Shown: positions 1-7,004, counted from the stretch's first letter. The stretch: 7,588 nucleotides of DNA from CAVPEW01 sp050247895 (GCA_050247895.1 JBFWTJ010000200.1:1-7588), one strand, 5' to 3'. Notes: a model not told the origin generated them from the sequence alone. A program made the numbers and translations.

Positions 1-758
<758 letters not shown>

Positions 759-760
<2 letters not shown>

Positions 761-766
761 GAGGAA
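759..766 (+). promoter_or_regulatory. Ribosome binding site of sdhB
   Basis: AAGAGGAA overlaps the sdhA TAA stop and lies 9 bases before the sdhB ATG. It is the clearest Shine-Dalgarno-like element on the plus strand and fixes the sdhB start at 776. Its overlap with the sdhA stop suggests coupled translation. Confidence 0.6.
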
Positions 767-775
767 CCCTCCAAC

Positions 776-1540
776 ATGCACGTCAAGCTGCACGTCTGGC
801 GCCAGGACGGACCGACCGCCCCGGGCCGGATGGTCTCCTACGACGCCCACGACATCAGCGAGGAGATGAGCTTCCTCGAGATGCTCGACATCGTGAACGA
901 GCGACTCGTCTCGGAGGGCGAGGAGCCGATCGCGTTCGAGCACGACTGCCGTGAGGGCATCTGCGGCTCGTGCGGGCTGATGATCAACGGCCAGGCCCAC
1001 GGCCCCCAGAAGGGCACGGCCACCTGCCAGCTGCACATGCGCAAGTTCTCCGACGGCGACGAGATCCACATCGAGCCGTGGCGGGCGGCGGCGTTCCCGG
1101 TGCTGCGGGACCTGATCGTGGACCGATCGGCGCTCGACCGGATCGTCGAGGCCGGCGGCTACATCTCGGCCCCCACGGGGACGGCCCAGGACGCCAACAT
1201 GGTCCCGATCCCCAAGGAGGCGGCCGACGCGGCGATGGACGCCGCGGCGTGCATCGGGTGCGGCGCCTGCGTGGCCGCCTGCCCCAACAGCGCGGGCCAG
1301 CTGTTCACCTCGGCCAAGCTGGAGCACCTCAACCTGTTGCCCCAGGGCCAGGCCGAGCGCTACCGCCGGGTGCTCGACATGGTCCACACCATGGAGGAGT
1401 ATTTCGGCTCCTGCACGAACCACGGTGAATGCCAGGAAGCGTGCCCGAAAGAGATCCCGATCGACTTCATCGCGTACATGAACCGCGACTACCTGAAGGC
1501 GCAGCTCAAGAACCGCAAGCTGTCCGGCCAGGGGGCCTGA
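776..1540 (+). CDS. sdhB: Succinate dehydrogenase iron-sulfur subunit
   Basis: This 254-residue subunit passes electrons from the FAD of SdhA to quinone through three iron-sulfur clusters. The N-terminal ferredoxin-like domain has the [2Fe-2S] cysteines C58, C63, C66 (CREGICGSC) and C84. The C-terminal domain has C159, C162, C165 and C169 (CIGCGACVAACP), then C213, C219 and C223 (GSCTNHGECQEACP). By family precedent C159/C162/C165/C223 bind [4Fe-4S] and C169/C213/C219 bind [3Fe-4S]. All expected ligands are present and the length is normal, so the protein looks functional. The start is supported by a Shine-Dalgarno match and by the typical N-terminus (MHVKLHVWRQDG). It forms an operon with sdhA upstream. 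No anchor subunit gene follows; in the actinobacterial sdhC-sdhA-sdhB arrangement the cytochrome b anchor lies upstream. The TGA stop overlaps the probable start of the next gene. Confidence 0.97.
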   Translation: MHVKLHVWRQDGPTAPGRMVSYDAHDISEEMSFLEMLDIVNERLVSEGEEPIAFEHDCREGICGSCGLMINGQAHGPQKGTATCQLHMRKFSDGDEIHIEPWRAAAFPVLRDLIVDRSALDRIVEAGGYISAPTGTAQDANMVPIPKEAADAAMDAAACIGCGACVAACPNSAGQLFTSAKLEHLNLLPQGQAERYRRVLDMVHTMEEYFGSCTNHGECQEACPKEIPIDFIAYMNRDYLKAQLKNRKLSGQGA

Positions 1541-2430
1541 CCGGGATCCAGCGGCGCTGGGCGGCCATCGGGTCGGTCGCCGTCCTGTTGCTCGCGGTGG
1601 CCTGGGCGACCGGGCGGGGTGGCGACGGCGCCGAGCAGTCGCCCTTCGCCGCCGGCCCCCACAAGATCGGCGGGTTGCCGACCGGCATCGGCATGTGGAC
1701 CTGGCAACGGGACCAGACCGAGGGCGGCGACGTGGAGCGGATCGTGGCCCGGGCCACGGGGGCCGGCCTGACCCACCTGTACGTCCGCACCGGCGACTCG
1801 CGGCGTGGCTTCTACAACGCCGGCTTCCTCGACGACCTGCTGCCCCGGGCCCACCAGGCCGGCCTCAAGGTCTACGCCTGGGACTTCCCCGACCTGGACG
1901 ACCCGGAGGCCGACGTCGAGCGGGCCGTCGCCGCGATCGAGCACGAGGCTCCCGGCGGGCACCGGGTCGACGGCTTCTCGGCCGACATCGAGACGCCCTC
2001 GGAGGGAACCCAGCTCACCGTCGACGCCGCTCGCACCTACGCCGAGGGCCTGCGTGCCGCGGTGGGCCCGTCCGAGGTGCTCATCGCCACCGTGCCCAAC
2101 CCCACCGAGCACTTCCGGGCCGTGTTCCCCTACGAGGCGGTCGTCCCCTCGTTCGACGCGGTGGCGCCGATGGTCTACTGGCACGCCCGCGACCCGGCGG
2201 CGGACCTCAACAGCGCGGCGGCGCACCTGGCCGGCTTCGGCAAGCCCCTCCTGCCCATCGGCCAGGCCTACGACGGCGCCCCCGAGGGCGGCCCGCCCGG
2301 TCCTCCCCCGGCAGCCGAGATCGTGGCCTTCCTGGACGCGGCCGCGGTCAACGGGGCCGCCGCGGTGAGCTTCTGGTCCTGGCAGCACGCCTCGCCCGAG
2401 ATCTGGGCCACCCTCGCCGCTCGCTCCTGA
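1537..2430 (+). CDS. Exported or membrane-anchored TIM-barrel protein, putative glycoside hydrolase-like
   Basis: About 297 residues if translation starts at the CTG that overlaps the sdhB stop (CTGA). No ATG, GTG or TTG lies at the natural N-terminus; the nearest alternatives are ATG 1429 or GTG 1441 inside sdhB, and TTG 1588 or GTG 1597 inside the hydrophobic segment. From the CTG, residues 5-8 (QRRW) give positive charge, followed by a hydrophobic stretch (about 9-26), so it looks like a signal peptide or signal anchor with no lipobox cysteine. A Gly-rich spacer follows, then eight regularly spaced strand-like segments: GIGMWTW (51-57), LTHLYVRT (78-85), LKVYAWDF (110-117), VDGFSADIE (144-152), EVLIATVPN (180-188), FDAVAPMVYW (206-215), PLLPIGQAY (237-245) and AAAVSFWSW (274-282). 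This is the pattern of a complete (beta/alpha)8 barrel. D150 and E152 at the end of strand 4 are candidate catalytic acids, as in DxE-type glycosidases. I cannot assign a family or substrate. Transcription from the sdh promoter is likely. The fold is moderately sure, the enzymatic role is inference, and the start is uncertain. Confidence 0.7.
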   Translation: MTGIQRRWAAIGSVAVLLLAVAWATGRGGDGAEQSPFAAGPHKIGGLPTGIGMWTWQRDQTEGGDVERIVARATGAGLTHLYVRTGDSRRGFYNAGFLDDLLPRAHQAGLKVYAWDFPDLDDPEADVERAVAAIEHEAPGGHRVDGFSADIETPSEGTQLTVDAARTYAEGLRAAVGPSEVLIATVPNPTEHFRAVFPYEAVVPSFDAVAPMVYWHARDPAADLNSAAAHLAGFGKPLLPIGQAYDGAPEGGPPGPPPAAEIVAFLDAAAVNGAAAVSFWSWQHASPEIWATLAARS

Positions 2431-2563
2431 GCCGACCGCCCACGCCGGCAACGTGCACCCCGGGCCGGCCGAGCCGCATGCATCGGGCGCGGGCCCGCAT
2501 GCCCGCAGGCGGCGCCCGCTCGGGCCGCACGACCGGCGGCCCCGTGCGACCCGGCCTTCGGGC
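2431..2563. other. Convergent intergenic spacer between the TIM-barrel gene and cydB
   Basis: This 133-base gap separates two converging genes. It is rich in short GC palindromes, including two GCATGC copies and a ten-base perfect palindrome GCGGGCCCGC. I see no credible gene, no T-rich tract typical of an intrinsic terminator, and no small CydX-like membrane peptide downstream of cydB on the minus strand. Confidence 0.5.
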
Positions 2564-2572
2564 TCAGCCCGA
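2558..2572. terminator. Weak hairpin at the cydB 3' end
   Basis: TCGGGC and GCCCGA form a perfect six-base-pair stem around a three-base loop that is exactly the cydB stop codon (TCA on the plus strand). It sits where the converging transcripts would need to end, but neither side has a T-tract. In DNA this GC-rich, a stem of this size can occur by chance. Confidence 0.25.
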
Positions 2573-3610
2573 GTGCTCGCGCGTGGGCGAGGGCATGGTC
2601 CGGCTCCGCTCACGGGCGACCCAGCCGGGCCGCTGGGTGAGCCAGAACAGGTAGCCCAGGGCGGGCAGGACCAGGGCGCCGGCCACGACGAAGACCGCGA
2701 CCAGGGCCCACAGCGTGGCCCGGGCCCCGGCCGCCTCGTCGAGGCTCAGCGTGTCGGCCAGCAGCCAGTCGTACTGGCCCGCCGCCCACCCGACCACGAC
2801 GGCGCCGACGGCGACCACCGCGGCGATCCGGGCCGGGGCCAGGCGCCTGCGCCAGAGGAGGACCAGCGCCGCCGTGCCGGCCAGGGCCGACAGGACCACC
2901 AGCGGCAGGGCCCGACCGGTGAGGCCGTCGAACAGGGTCGGCGCGTCGTGCTCCAGGGGCACGATGCCCGCGAGGGCGACCGCGCCCGTGGCGAGGCCCG
3001 CGCCCAGTGCCCGGCGCCGGCACGCCTCGGCCAGGTCGGGGTCGCGCCGGGCGTGGGCCTCGGCGGCCAGGAAGGTGGCGGCGAGGAAGGCGCAGGTGAG
3101 CACGGCCAGCAGGCCCCCGACGATCGACGTGGGGCCGGTCCACGACGTCCAGCGGTCACCGGTCCCGTCGGCGGGGACCCGGCCGGAGGCCACGGCGCCG
3201 GCGATGCAACCGAGCAGGAAGGGCGTGACGACCGAGGACACGGCGAACAGGGCGCCGAAGAGCCGAGCCGAGGCGACGGTCGGCGCGAACTTGCGGAAGG
3301 CGAAGGCGCTCCCCCGGGCCACGATCCCCATGCCGGCCAGGCTGAAGGGCACGAAGAGGGTCTCCATGACCGCGGCGAACCCGCTGGGGAACCCGGTCCA
3401 CAGGTAGACCAGGACGTAGACGAGCCAGACGTGGTTGGCCTCCCACACCGGGCCGATGACCCGGTCGACGAGCGTGCGCAGCGGTGCGCCCCTCTCGGCG
3501 TCGCCCGCGGTGAGGTCCCACAGGCCGCTGCCGAAGTCGGCACCGGCGAACACGGCGTAGGCCACCACGCCGGCGAACATCAGGCCCGCGACGACGTCGA
3601 CGAGGCTCAC
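2564..3610 (-). CDS. cydB: Cytochrome bd quinol oxidase subunit II
   Basis: This 348-residue membrane subunit pairs with CydA in cytochrome bd, the high-affinity terminal oxidase that reduces oxygen to water with quinol electrons. It is highly hydrophobic, with about eight or nine membrane segments across residues 5-325, and its length is normal for the family. The N-terminal signature AGADFGSGLWDL (22-33) corresponds to the DGFD region of E. coli CydB, so D25 is the likely conserved acid. IGPVWEANHVWLV (52-64) is the conserved block after the first loop and includes the family Trp at 56. The start is GTG at 3610, which overlaps the cydA TGA as GTGA, so translation is probably coupled. The short hydrophilic tail (RSRTMPSPTREHSG) is unremarkable. 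No cydDC assembly transporter and no CydX-type peptide follow. The gene converges with the TIM-barrel gene. Confidence 0.95.
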   Translation of the reverse strand: MSLVDVVAGLMFAGVVAYAVFAGADFGSGLWDLTAGDAERGAPLRTLVDRVIGPVWEANHVWLVYVLVYLWTGFPSGFAAVMETLFVPFSLAGMGIVARGSAFAFRKFAPTVASARLFGALFAVSSVVTPFLLGCIAGAVASGRVPADGTGDRWTSWTGPTSIVGGLLAVLTCAFLAATFLAAEAHARRDPDLAEACRRRALGAGLATGAVALAGIVPLEHDAPTLFDGLTGRALPLVVLSALAGTAALVLLWRRRLAPARIAAVVAVGAVVVGWAAGQYDWLLADTLSLDEAAGARATLWALVAVFVVAGALVLPALGYLFWLTQRPGWVARERSRTMPSPTREHSG

Positions 3611-5016
3611 CGGCGGGCCACCGTGGGTGCGTCGCCGACGTCGCCCGGGTCGTAGGGCGTGGGCAGGTCGAGCGCCTCGCCGAAGCGCCAGCGCTCGGCC
3701 ATCCAGCGCAGCACGAAGACCGTGCCCGCGCCCATCAGCGCGTAGACGACGACCAGCACGACCAGCGACACCCACACGCCCTCGCTGGTCGTCACCGCCT
3801 CCTCGACCCGCATGACGCCCTGGGCGATCCAGGGCTGCCGGCCGACCTCGGTGGTGATCCAGCCGAGCTCCAGTGCCGCCACGCCGCCGAGCCCGGCGCC
3901 GACCGCGGCACGCAGGAACCACGGCCGGGCCAGCCAGTCGCGGCCCCGGCGCCGGGCCACGTGGAAGGCCACGCCCAGGCCGGCCAGGGCCAGGCCGAGG
4001 CCGACCATGAGCTGGAACGACCAGTGGACCATCGTGGCCAGCCCGTCCTCGGGCCGCTCGTCGGCCGGGATCCGGTCGAAGCCGACGACCGGCCGGTCGG
4101 CCGACCCCCGGCTGATGAGCGAGCCGAGCAGGGGGATCTCGAGGGCGAAGCGGCGCTCGCCGTCGACGAGCACCCCGCCCAGGGCCAGGGGTGCGGGCGA
4201 CTCGGTGGTCGGGGCGAGCTCGATGGCAGCGAGCTTGGCCGGCTGGTCGCCGTGGAGCCGGGCGCCGAGGGCGTGGCCCACGAAGGGCTGCACGACGGCG
4301 GCGACGGTGGCGAAGGCGAACGGGACGGCGAAGCCGAGGCGGTGGTGGCGGTCGTCGCGGCCCCGGAGCAGTCCGGTGGCGTAGACCGCGGCGACGGCGA
4401 AGCCCACGACCATGAAGGCGGCCACCCACATGTGGGCGAACTGGAGCCAGACCCGCGGGTTGAGCATCGCGGCCCACGGGTCGACGTCGACCACGTCCCC
4501 GGAGGCGTCCAGGCGGAAGCCGGTCGGCCCGTTCATCCAGGCGTTGACCGACAGGATGCAGAACGTGCCGACGAGGCCGGACACGGCGATGGGCACCAGG
4601 GTGGCGAGGTGGAGCCGTGGCGGGAGCCGGCCCCAGCCGTAGAGGTAGATGCCCAGGAAGATGGCCTCGAGGAAGAAGGCGATGCCCTCCAGGGCGAAGG
4701 GCAGGCCGATGACGTCGCCGTAGGTGCGCATGAGCCCGGGCCACAACAGGCCCATCTCGAAGCTGAGGATGGTGCCCGAGACGGCACCGACGGCGAAGAG
4801 CACGGCGGCGACCTTCGACCACCGCTTGGCCAGGCCCAGCGCGACGGGGTCGTCGTCCCTGATCCCCCGCCGGTGCACGACCCAGATCACCGCGGGGAAC
4901 GCCACGCCGAAGCAGGCCAGCACGATGTGGGAGCCGAGCGAGACGGTCATCTGCCAGCGGGCCGGCAGCAGGCTCGCCGGCTCGGCGCCCGTCACGCTGG
5001 CCATCGCTGCCCACAT
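3607..5016 (-). CDS. cydA: Cytochrome bd quinol oxidase subunit I, short Q-loop type
   Basis: This 469-residue subunit carries the three haems and the quinol site of cytochrome bd. H30 (SLGSH) matches the E. coli haem b595 ligand His19. H195 (QFAHMW) and M337 (SFQLM) match the haem b558 ligands His186 and Met393. E110 and E117 (ALEGIAFFLEA) match the E99/E107 pair near haem d and the proton path. The Q-loop keeps KLAAIE (261-266), equivalent to the quinol-site Lys252 and Glu257, and GRQPW (392-396). The loop is short: only about 20 residues lie between VVGFDRI and the M337 helix, where E. coli has an extra block of roughly 60. About nine membrane helices are visible. I chose the start at 5016 because GAGGAG lies six bases upstream and the N-terminus then has family length; the frame stays open further upstream (ATG at 5112), but the 32 extra residues look non-coding and would cover the promoter region. 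cydB overlaps its stop. Expression in low oxygen is typical of the family, but no regulator site is evident. Confidence 0.96.
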   Translation of the reverse strand: MWAAMASVTGAEPASLLPARWQMTVSLGSHIVLACFGVAFPAVIWVVHRRGIRDDDPVALGLAKRWSKVAAVLFAVGAVSGTILSFEMGLLWPGLMRTYGDVIGLPFALEGIAFFLEAIFLGIYLYGWGRLPPRLHLATLVPIAVSGLVGTFCILSVNAWMNGPTGFRLDASGDVVDVDPWAAMLNPRVWLQFAHMWVAAFMVVGFAVAAVYATGLLRGRDDRHHRLGFAVPFAFATVAAVVQPFVGHALGARLHGDQPAKLAAIELAPTTESPAPLALGGVLVDGERRFALEIPLLGSLISRGSADRPVVGFDRIPADERPEDGLATMVHWSFQLMVGLGLALAGLGVAFHVARRRGRDWLARPWFLRAAVGAGLGGVAALELGWITTEVGRQPWIAQGVMRVEEAVTTSEGVWVSLVVLVVVYALMGAGTVFVLRWMAERWRFGEALDLPTPYDPGDVGDAPTVARR

Positions 5017-5022
5017 CGGCGG

Positions 5023-5028
5023 CTCCTC
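5023..5028 (-). promoter_or_regulatory. Ribosome binding site of cydA
   Basis: GAGGAG on the minus strand lies six bases before the ATG at 5016. It decides between this start, the in-frame ATG at 5004 and the upstream ATG at 5112. It is the strongest Shine-Dalgarno match in the window. Confidence 0.65.
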
Positions 5029-5052
5029 GTCGGTCGCGACCCGCCCGGGCCG

Positions 5053-5058
5053 ATCGTA
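5053..5058 (-). promoter_or_regulatory. Candidate -10 box of the cydAB promoter
   Basis: TACGAT on the minus strand fits the actinobacterial TANNNT -10 consensus. It would start transcription about 30 bases before the cydA ATG, leaving room for the Shine-Dalgarno element. A poor -35 candidate (TTGGCC) lies 19 bases further upstream. No Rex-type inverted repeat was seen nearby. The call rests on motif match and position only. Confidence 0.45.
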
Positions 5059-5133
5059 GGAACCCCCGTGGCGGCGGGGCCAAACCTCGCCCGGACGGCC
5101 CCACGGGTGCACCCGAGCGTGGGTGGGGGCCGC

Positions 5134-5139
5134 TACGGT
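5134..5139 (+). promoter_or_regulatory. Candidate -10 box of the DedA-family gene, leaderless type
   Basis: TACGGT lies eight bases before the GTG start, which leaves no space for a Shine-Dalgarno element and puts the expected transcription start at or next to the start codon. This is the usual layout of leaderless genes in Actinomycetota. It resembles the boxes before cydA and the FmdB gene. Confidence 0.45.
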
Positions 5140-5147
5140 GCGCCGTC

Positions 5148-5795
5148 GTGCCCGCGGCGAACTCCGACGATCTCGGCGGCCTCGCCGGCTGGGTGGTCGA
5201 CGTGGTGGAGCGGCTGGGCGAGGGCGGGGTCGGCGCGCTGATCGCGCTGGAGAACGTGTTCCCGCCCATCCCCTCCGAGGTCATCCTGCCCTTCGCCGGC
5301 TTCAGCGCCTCCCGGGGCGACATCGACGTGGTCCTGGCCTGGGTGTGCGCCACCCTGGGGGCCCTGGTCGGCGCCTGGATCCTCTACGGCGTCGGCGCCG
5401 CGGTGGGCTACGAGCGGGTCCACCACCTGGCCGGCAAGCGCTGGTTCGTGCTGTTCGGCCAGAAGGACCTGGAGCGGGGCGAGCGGTTCTTCAACCGCCA
5501 CGGCAGCCAGGTCGTGTTCTTCGGCCGCTTCATACCCCTGGTCCGCAGCATCGTGTCGGTCCCGGCCGGGATCGACCGGATGCCCCTGGCCCGGTTCACG
5601 GCCCTGACCGCGATCGGCAGCGGGGTGTGGAACGCCGTGTTCATCGCGGCGGGCTACCAGCTCGGCGACCGCTGGGAGCAGGTCGAGGGCTGGATCGCAC
5701 CGGCCGGGTACGCCGTGCTCGCCCTGCTGGCCGCGGCCGCGGCCTGGCTGATCGTGCGCCGGGTCCGCACCCTGCGCGCCGCCCGGTCGGGCTGA
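5148..5795 (+). CDS. DedA/SNARE-associated (VTT) family membrane protein
   Basis: A 215-residue integral membrane protein of the DedA family, whose members act in membrane lipid flipping (including undecaprenyl phosphate recycling in some species), envelope integrity and proton-motive-force homeostasis. The signatures are ENVFPPIPSEVILPFAGF (35-52), with the acidic E35 and E44 and the re-entrant proline motif, and FFGRFIPLVRSIVSVPAG (124-141), with R127 and R133, conserved across the family. Membrane segments follow around 61-86, 150-170 and 186-203, and the C-terminus is basic (RRVRTLRAARSG). Length is normal. The GTG start at 5148 gives a sensible N-terminus and sits behind a possible leaderless -10 box. 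It is divergent from cydA and convergent with the next gene, so it is probably monocistronic. The exact substrate of this member cannot be read from sequence. Confidence 0.93.
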   Translation: MPAANSDDLGGLAGWVVDVVERLGEGGVGALIALENVFPPIPSEVILPFAGFSASRGDIDVVLAWVCATLGALVGAWILYGVGAAVGYERVHHLAGKRWFVLFGQKDLERGERFFNRHGSQVVFFGRFIPLVRSIVSVPAGIDRMPLARFTALTAIGSGVWNAVFIAAGYQLGDRWEQVEGWIAPAGYAVLALLAAAAAWLIVRRVRTLRAARSG

Positions 5796-5798
5796 CCG

Positions 5799-5822
5799 CC
5801 GGCCCGGCGTCAGGCCGGGCGG
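5799..5822. terminator. Hairpin between convergent genes, candidate bidirectional terminator
   Basis: GCCCGGC (5802-5808) pairs with GCCGGGC (5814-5820) around a five-base loop; CC and GG outside can extend the stem past one bulged G. It fills the 14-base gap between two converging stop codons and runs into the end of the minus-strand gene. There is no T-tract, so its strength as a terminator is uncertain. Confidence 0.4.
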
Positions 5823-6922
5823 TTCCGCTCGAACCAGCCGTGGCCGATCGCGCCCTCGTCCGAGCGGACGCGGCACAGGGTGCGGACCAGTCGGCTCGCC
5901 GGTGCGGTCGCCCCGGTCGGGGCCGGCGAAGCCGTCACCCACACGGGGGCGTCCGCGAGGGGCTCGACGGTCCAGGTCCGACCCCCGGCGCGGATCTCGG
6001 CCGGCCCGAGGAGGCGACCGGCGATGGCTCGACCCTCCCGCAAGGTGGCATCGGCGACGGCCACGACCCCTCCCCCGCCCGCCGGGACGATGTGGCCCAC
6101 GCCCCCATGGGTCACGGGACCGACCTGATCCCCGCCATGGGCCACGCCGGGACGGACCTGGTCCCCGCCGGGACCCGGCAGGACGAGCCGAGCCCCGCCC
6201 TCGCCGCCGGCGGGGCCGGCGACCTCGCCCTGGCCGGGTGGCGACGCTGCCGTCCGCGGTCCGTCGTCGAAGGCCAGGGACAGGTGGGTGCCGTCGTCGA
6301 GCGCGGCGGCGAACCGGGTCCAGTCGTGGGTCCACCACCGGGCCGGGCCCCAGGTGCGGGTCCGCCGGCCGGTCCCGTCGACGTCGTGGCGCTGGTCGCC
6401 GACCAGGACCTCGCCGTGGACCCGGCAGGCGACCTCGAACCGGTCGGGCCCGGTGGCCACGACGAGCTCGGGCCGCTCGGTCTCCCACTCCAGGTCGAGG
6501 CCGAGCGGGACGAGGTCGCCCCGGGGCTCGCCGAGGGCGGCGGCCGGGTCGTCGAGGGCCACGGCGAACGCCTCGCACTGGATCGACACGTGGTCGAGGG
6601 GCGTCTCGACGATGTGGTCGGCCCACAGCCCCTCGGCCCGCAGCTCGAGCGATCCCCGGCGGGGCGGCGCGGCGCCCTGCTCGACCACGAGGACCAGCGA
6701 GCGGCCGGGACCGGCGACCGCGGCCCAGAACCAGGCCACCCCGCGGTGCGGGGTCAGGGTCCAGCGCACGTGTCCGCCCAGGGTGCCGTCGGACGTGGCC
6801 CAGTCGGCGTCCCAGCCCTCCTGCCACCACTCCTCGGGGCCCGCCGGGTGGGCCCGCTCGGCACCCATCGGGACGGCCGCGCCGCCGTGCAGGTGCGACC
6901 CGGGATCAGGTCCCCGGTTCAT
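5810..6922 (-). CDS. Uncharacterised protein, possibly AttH/CrtC-like (DUF7064-like) beta-barrel domain
   Basis: A 370-residue, probably cytosolic protein with no signal peptide or membrane segment. The sequence alternates short strand-like pieces rich in Trp and charged residues: EEWWQEGWDADWATSDG (31-46), HVRWTLTPHRGVAWFWAAV (51-69), LGLDLEWETERPELVV (140-155), then GRRTRTWGPARWW (185-197), HLSLAFDDG (213-221) and a C-terminal DEGAIGHGWFERN (355-367). The DLEW block, the GxRxxxWGxxxWW block and a closing GxGxxE-like block recall the lipocalin-fold AttH/CrtC-like families common in actinobacteria, including DUF7064, but I assign this only tentatively. Residues about 223-286 are a Gly/Pro-rich insertion with imperfect repeats. 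The ATG at 6922 has no clear Shine-Dalgarno; the in-frame ATG at codon 19 (6868) is an alternative, since homology-like sequence begins near residue 29. It is convergent with the DedA gene and divergent from the FmdB gene. The function is unknown. Confidence 0.75.
   Translation of the reverse strand: MNRGPDPGSHLHGGAAVPMGAERAHPAGPEEWWQEGWDADWATSDGTLGGHVRWTLTPHRGVAWFWAAVAGPGRSLVLVVEQGAAPPRRGSLELRAEGLWADHIVETPLDHVSIQCEAFAVALDDPAAALGEPRGDLVPLGLDLEWETERPELVVATGPDRFEVACRVHGEVLVGDQRHDVDGTGRRTRTWGPARWWTHDWTRFAAALDDGTHLSLAFDDGPRTAASPPGQGEVAGPAGGEGGARLVLPGPGGDQVRPGVAHGGDQVGPVTHGGVGHIVPAGGGGVVAVADATLREGRAIAGRLLGPAEIRAGGRTWTVEPLADAPVWVTASPAPTGATAPASRLVRTLCRVRSDEGAIGHGWFERNRPA
6080..6172 (-). repeat. Imperfect 30-33 base tandem repeat inside the uncharacterised gene
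   Basis: Three consecutive units encode PGGDQVRPGVA, HGGDQVGPVT and HGGVGHIVPA (residues 251-281). At DNA level the plus strand shows related segments around ccatgggtcacgggaccgac and ccatgggccacgccgggacg. The repeats keep the reading frame, so they look like an expanded flexible loop rather than decay. Confidence 0.55.
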
Positions 6923-7004
6923 CCCGCCCGCTCGGACCTGACCCGTGCCACCACGGCAGTCTCGCCCAAGGTCGCGCCCGGCGGGCCCGGGAGGTGCCGG
7001 CCGG

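Noticed and set aside
1429..1536. N-terminal extension of the TIM-barrel protein into sdhB from ATG 1429
   Set aside because: The 36 extra residues read like an out-of-frame copy of the conserved SdhB C-terminus and would bury the export signal. I kept this only as an alternative start.
2470..2500. GCATGC repeats and GC palindromes in the convergent spacer as an attachment or regulatory site
   Set aside because: The copies are short, self-complementary six-mers with no matching direct repeats or integrase nearby.
2453..3655. A 400-codon plus-strand open frame opposite cydB
   Set aside because: It is very rich in Gly, Gln and Asp because it mirrors codons of a membrane protein; there is no recognisable fold and cydB is certain on the other strand.
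2564..5353. A 929-codon open frame on the minus strand running through cydA and cydB
   Set aside because: Its last 348 codons are cydB. The rest is an Arg/Pro/Gly-rich out-of-frame reading of cydA, caused by the scarcity of stops in GC-rich DNA. It is not a fusion protein.
5133..6830. A 565-codon minus-strand open frame antisense to the DedA gene and out of frame with the uncharacterised gene
   Set aside because: It has the low-complexity RRPG composition of a shadow frame, while the frame ending at 5810 has Trp-rich, protein-like blocks.
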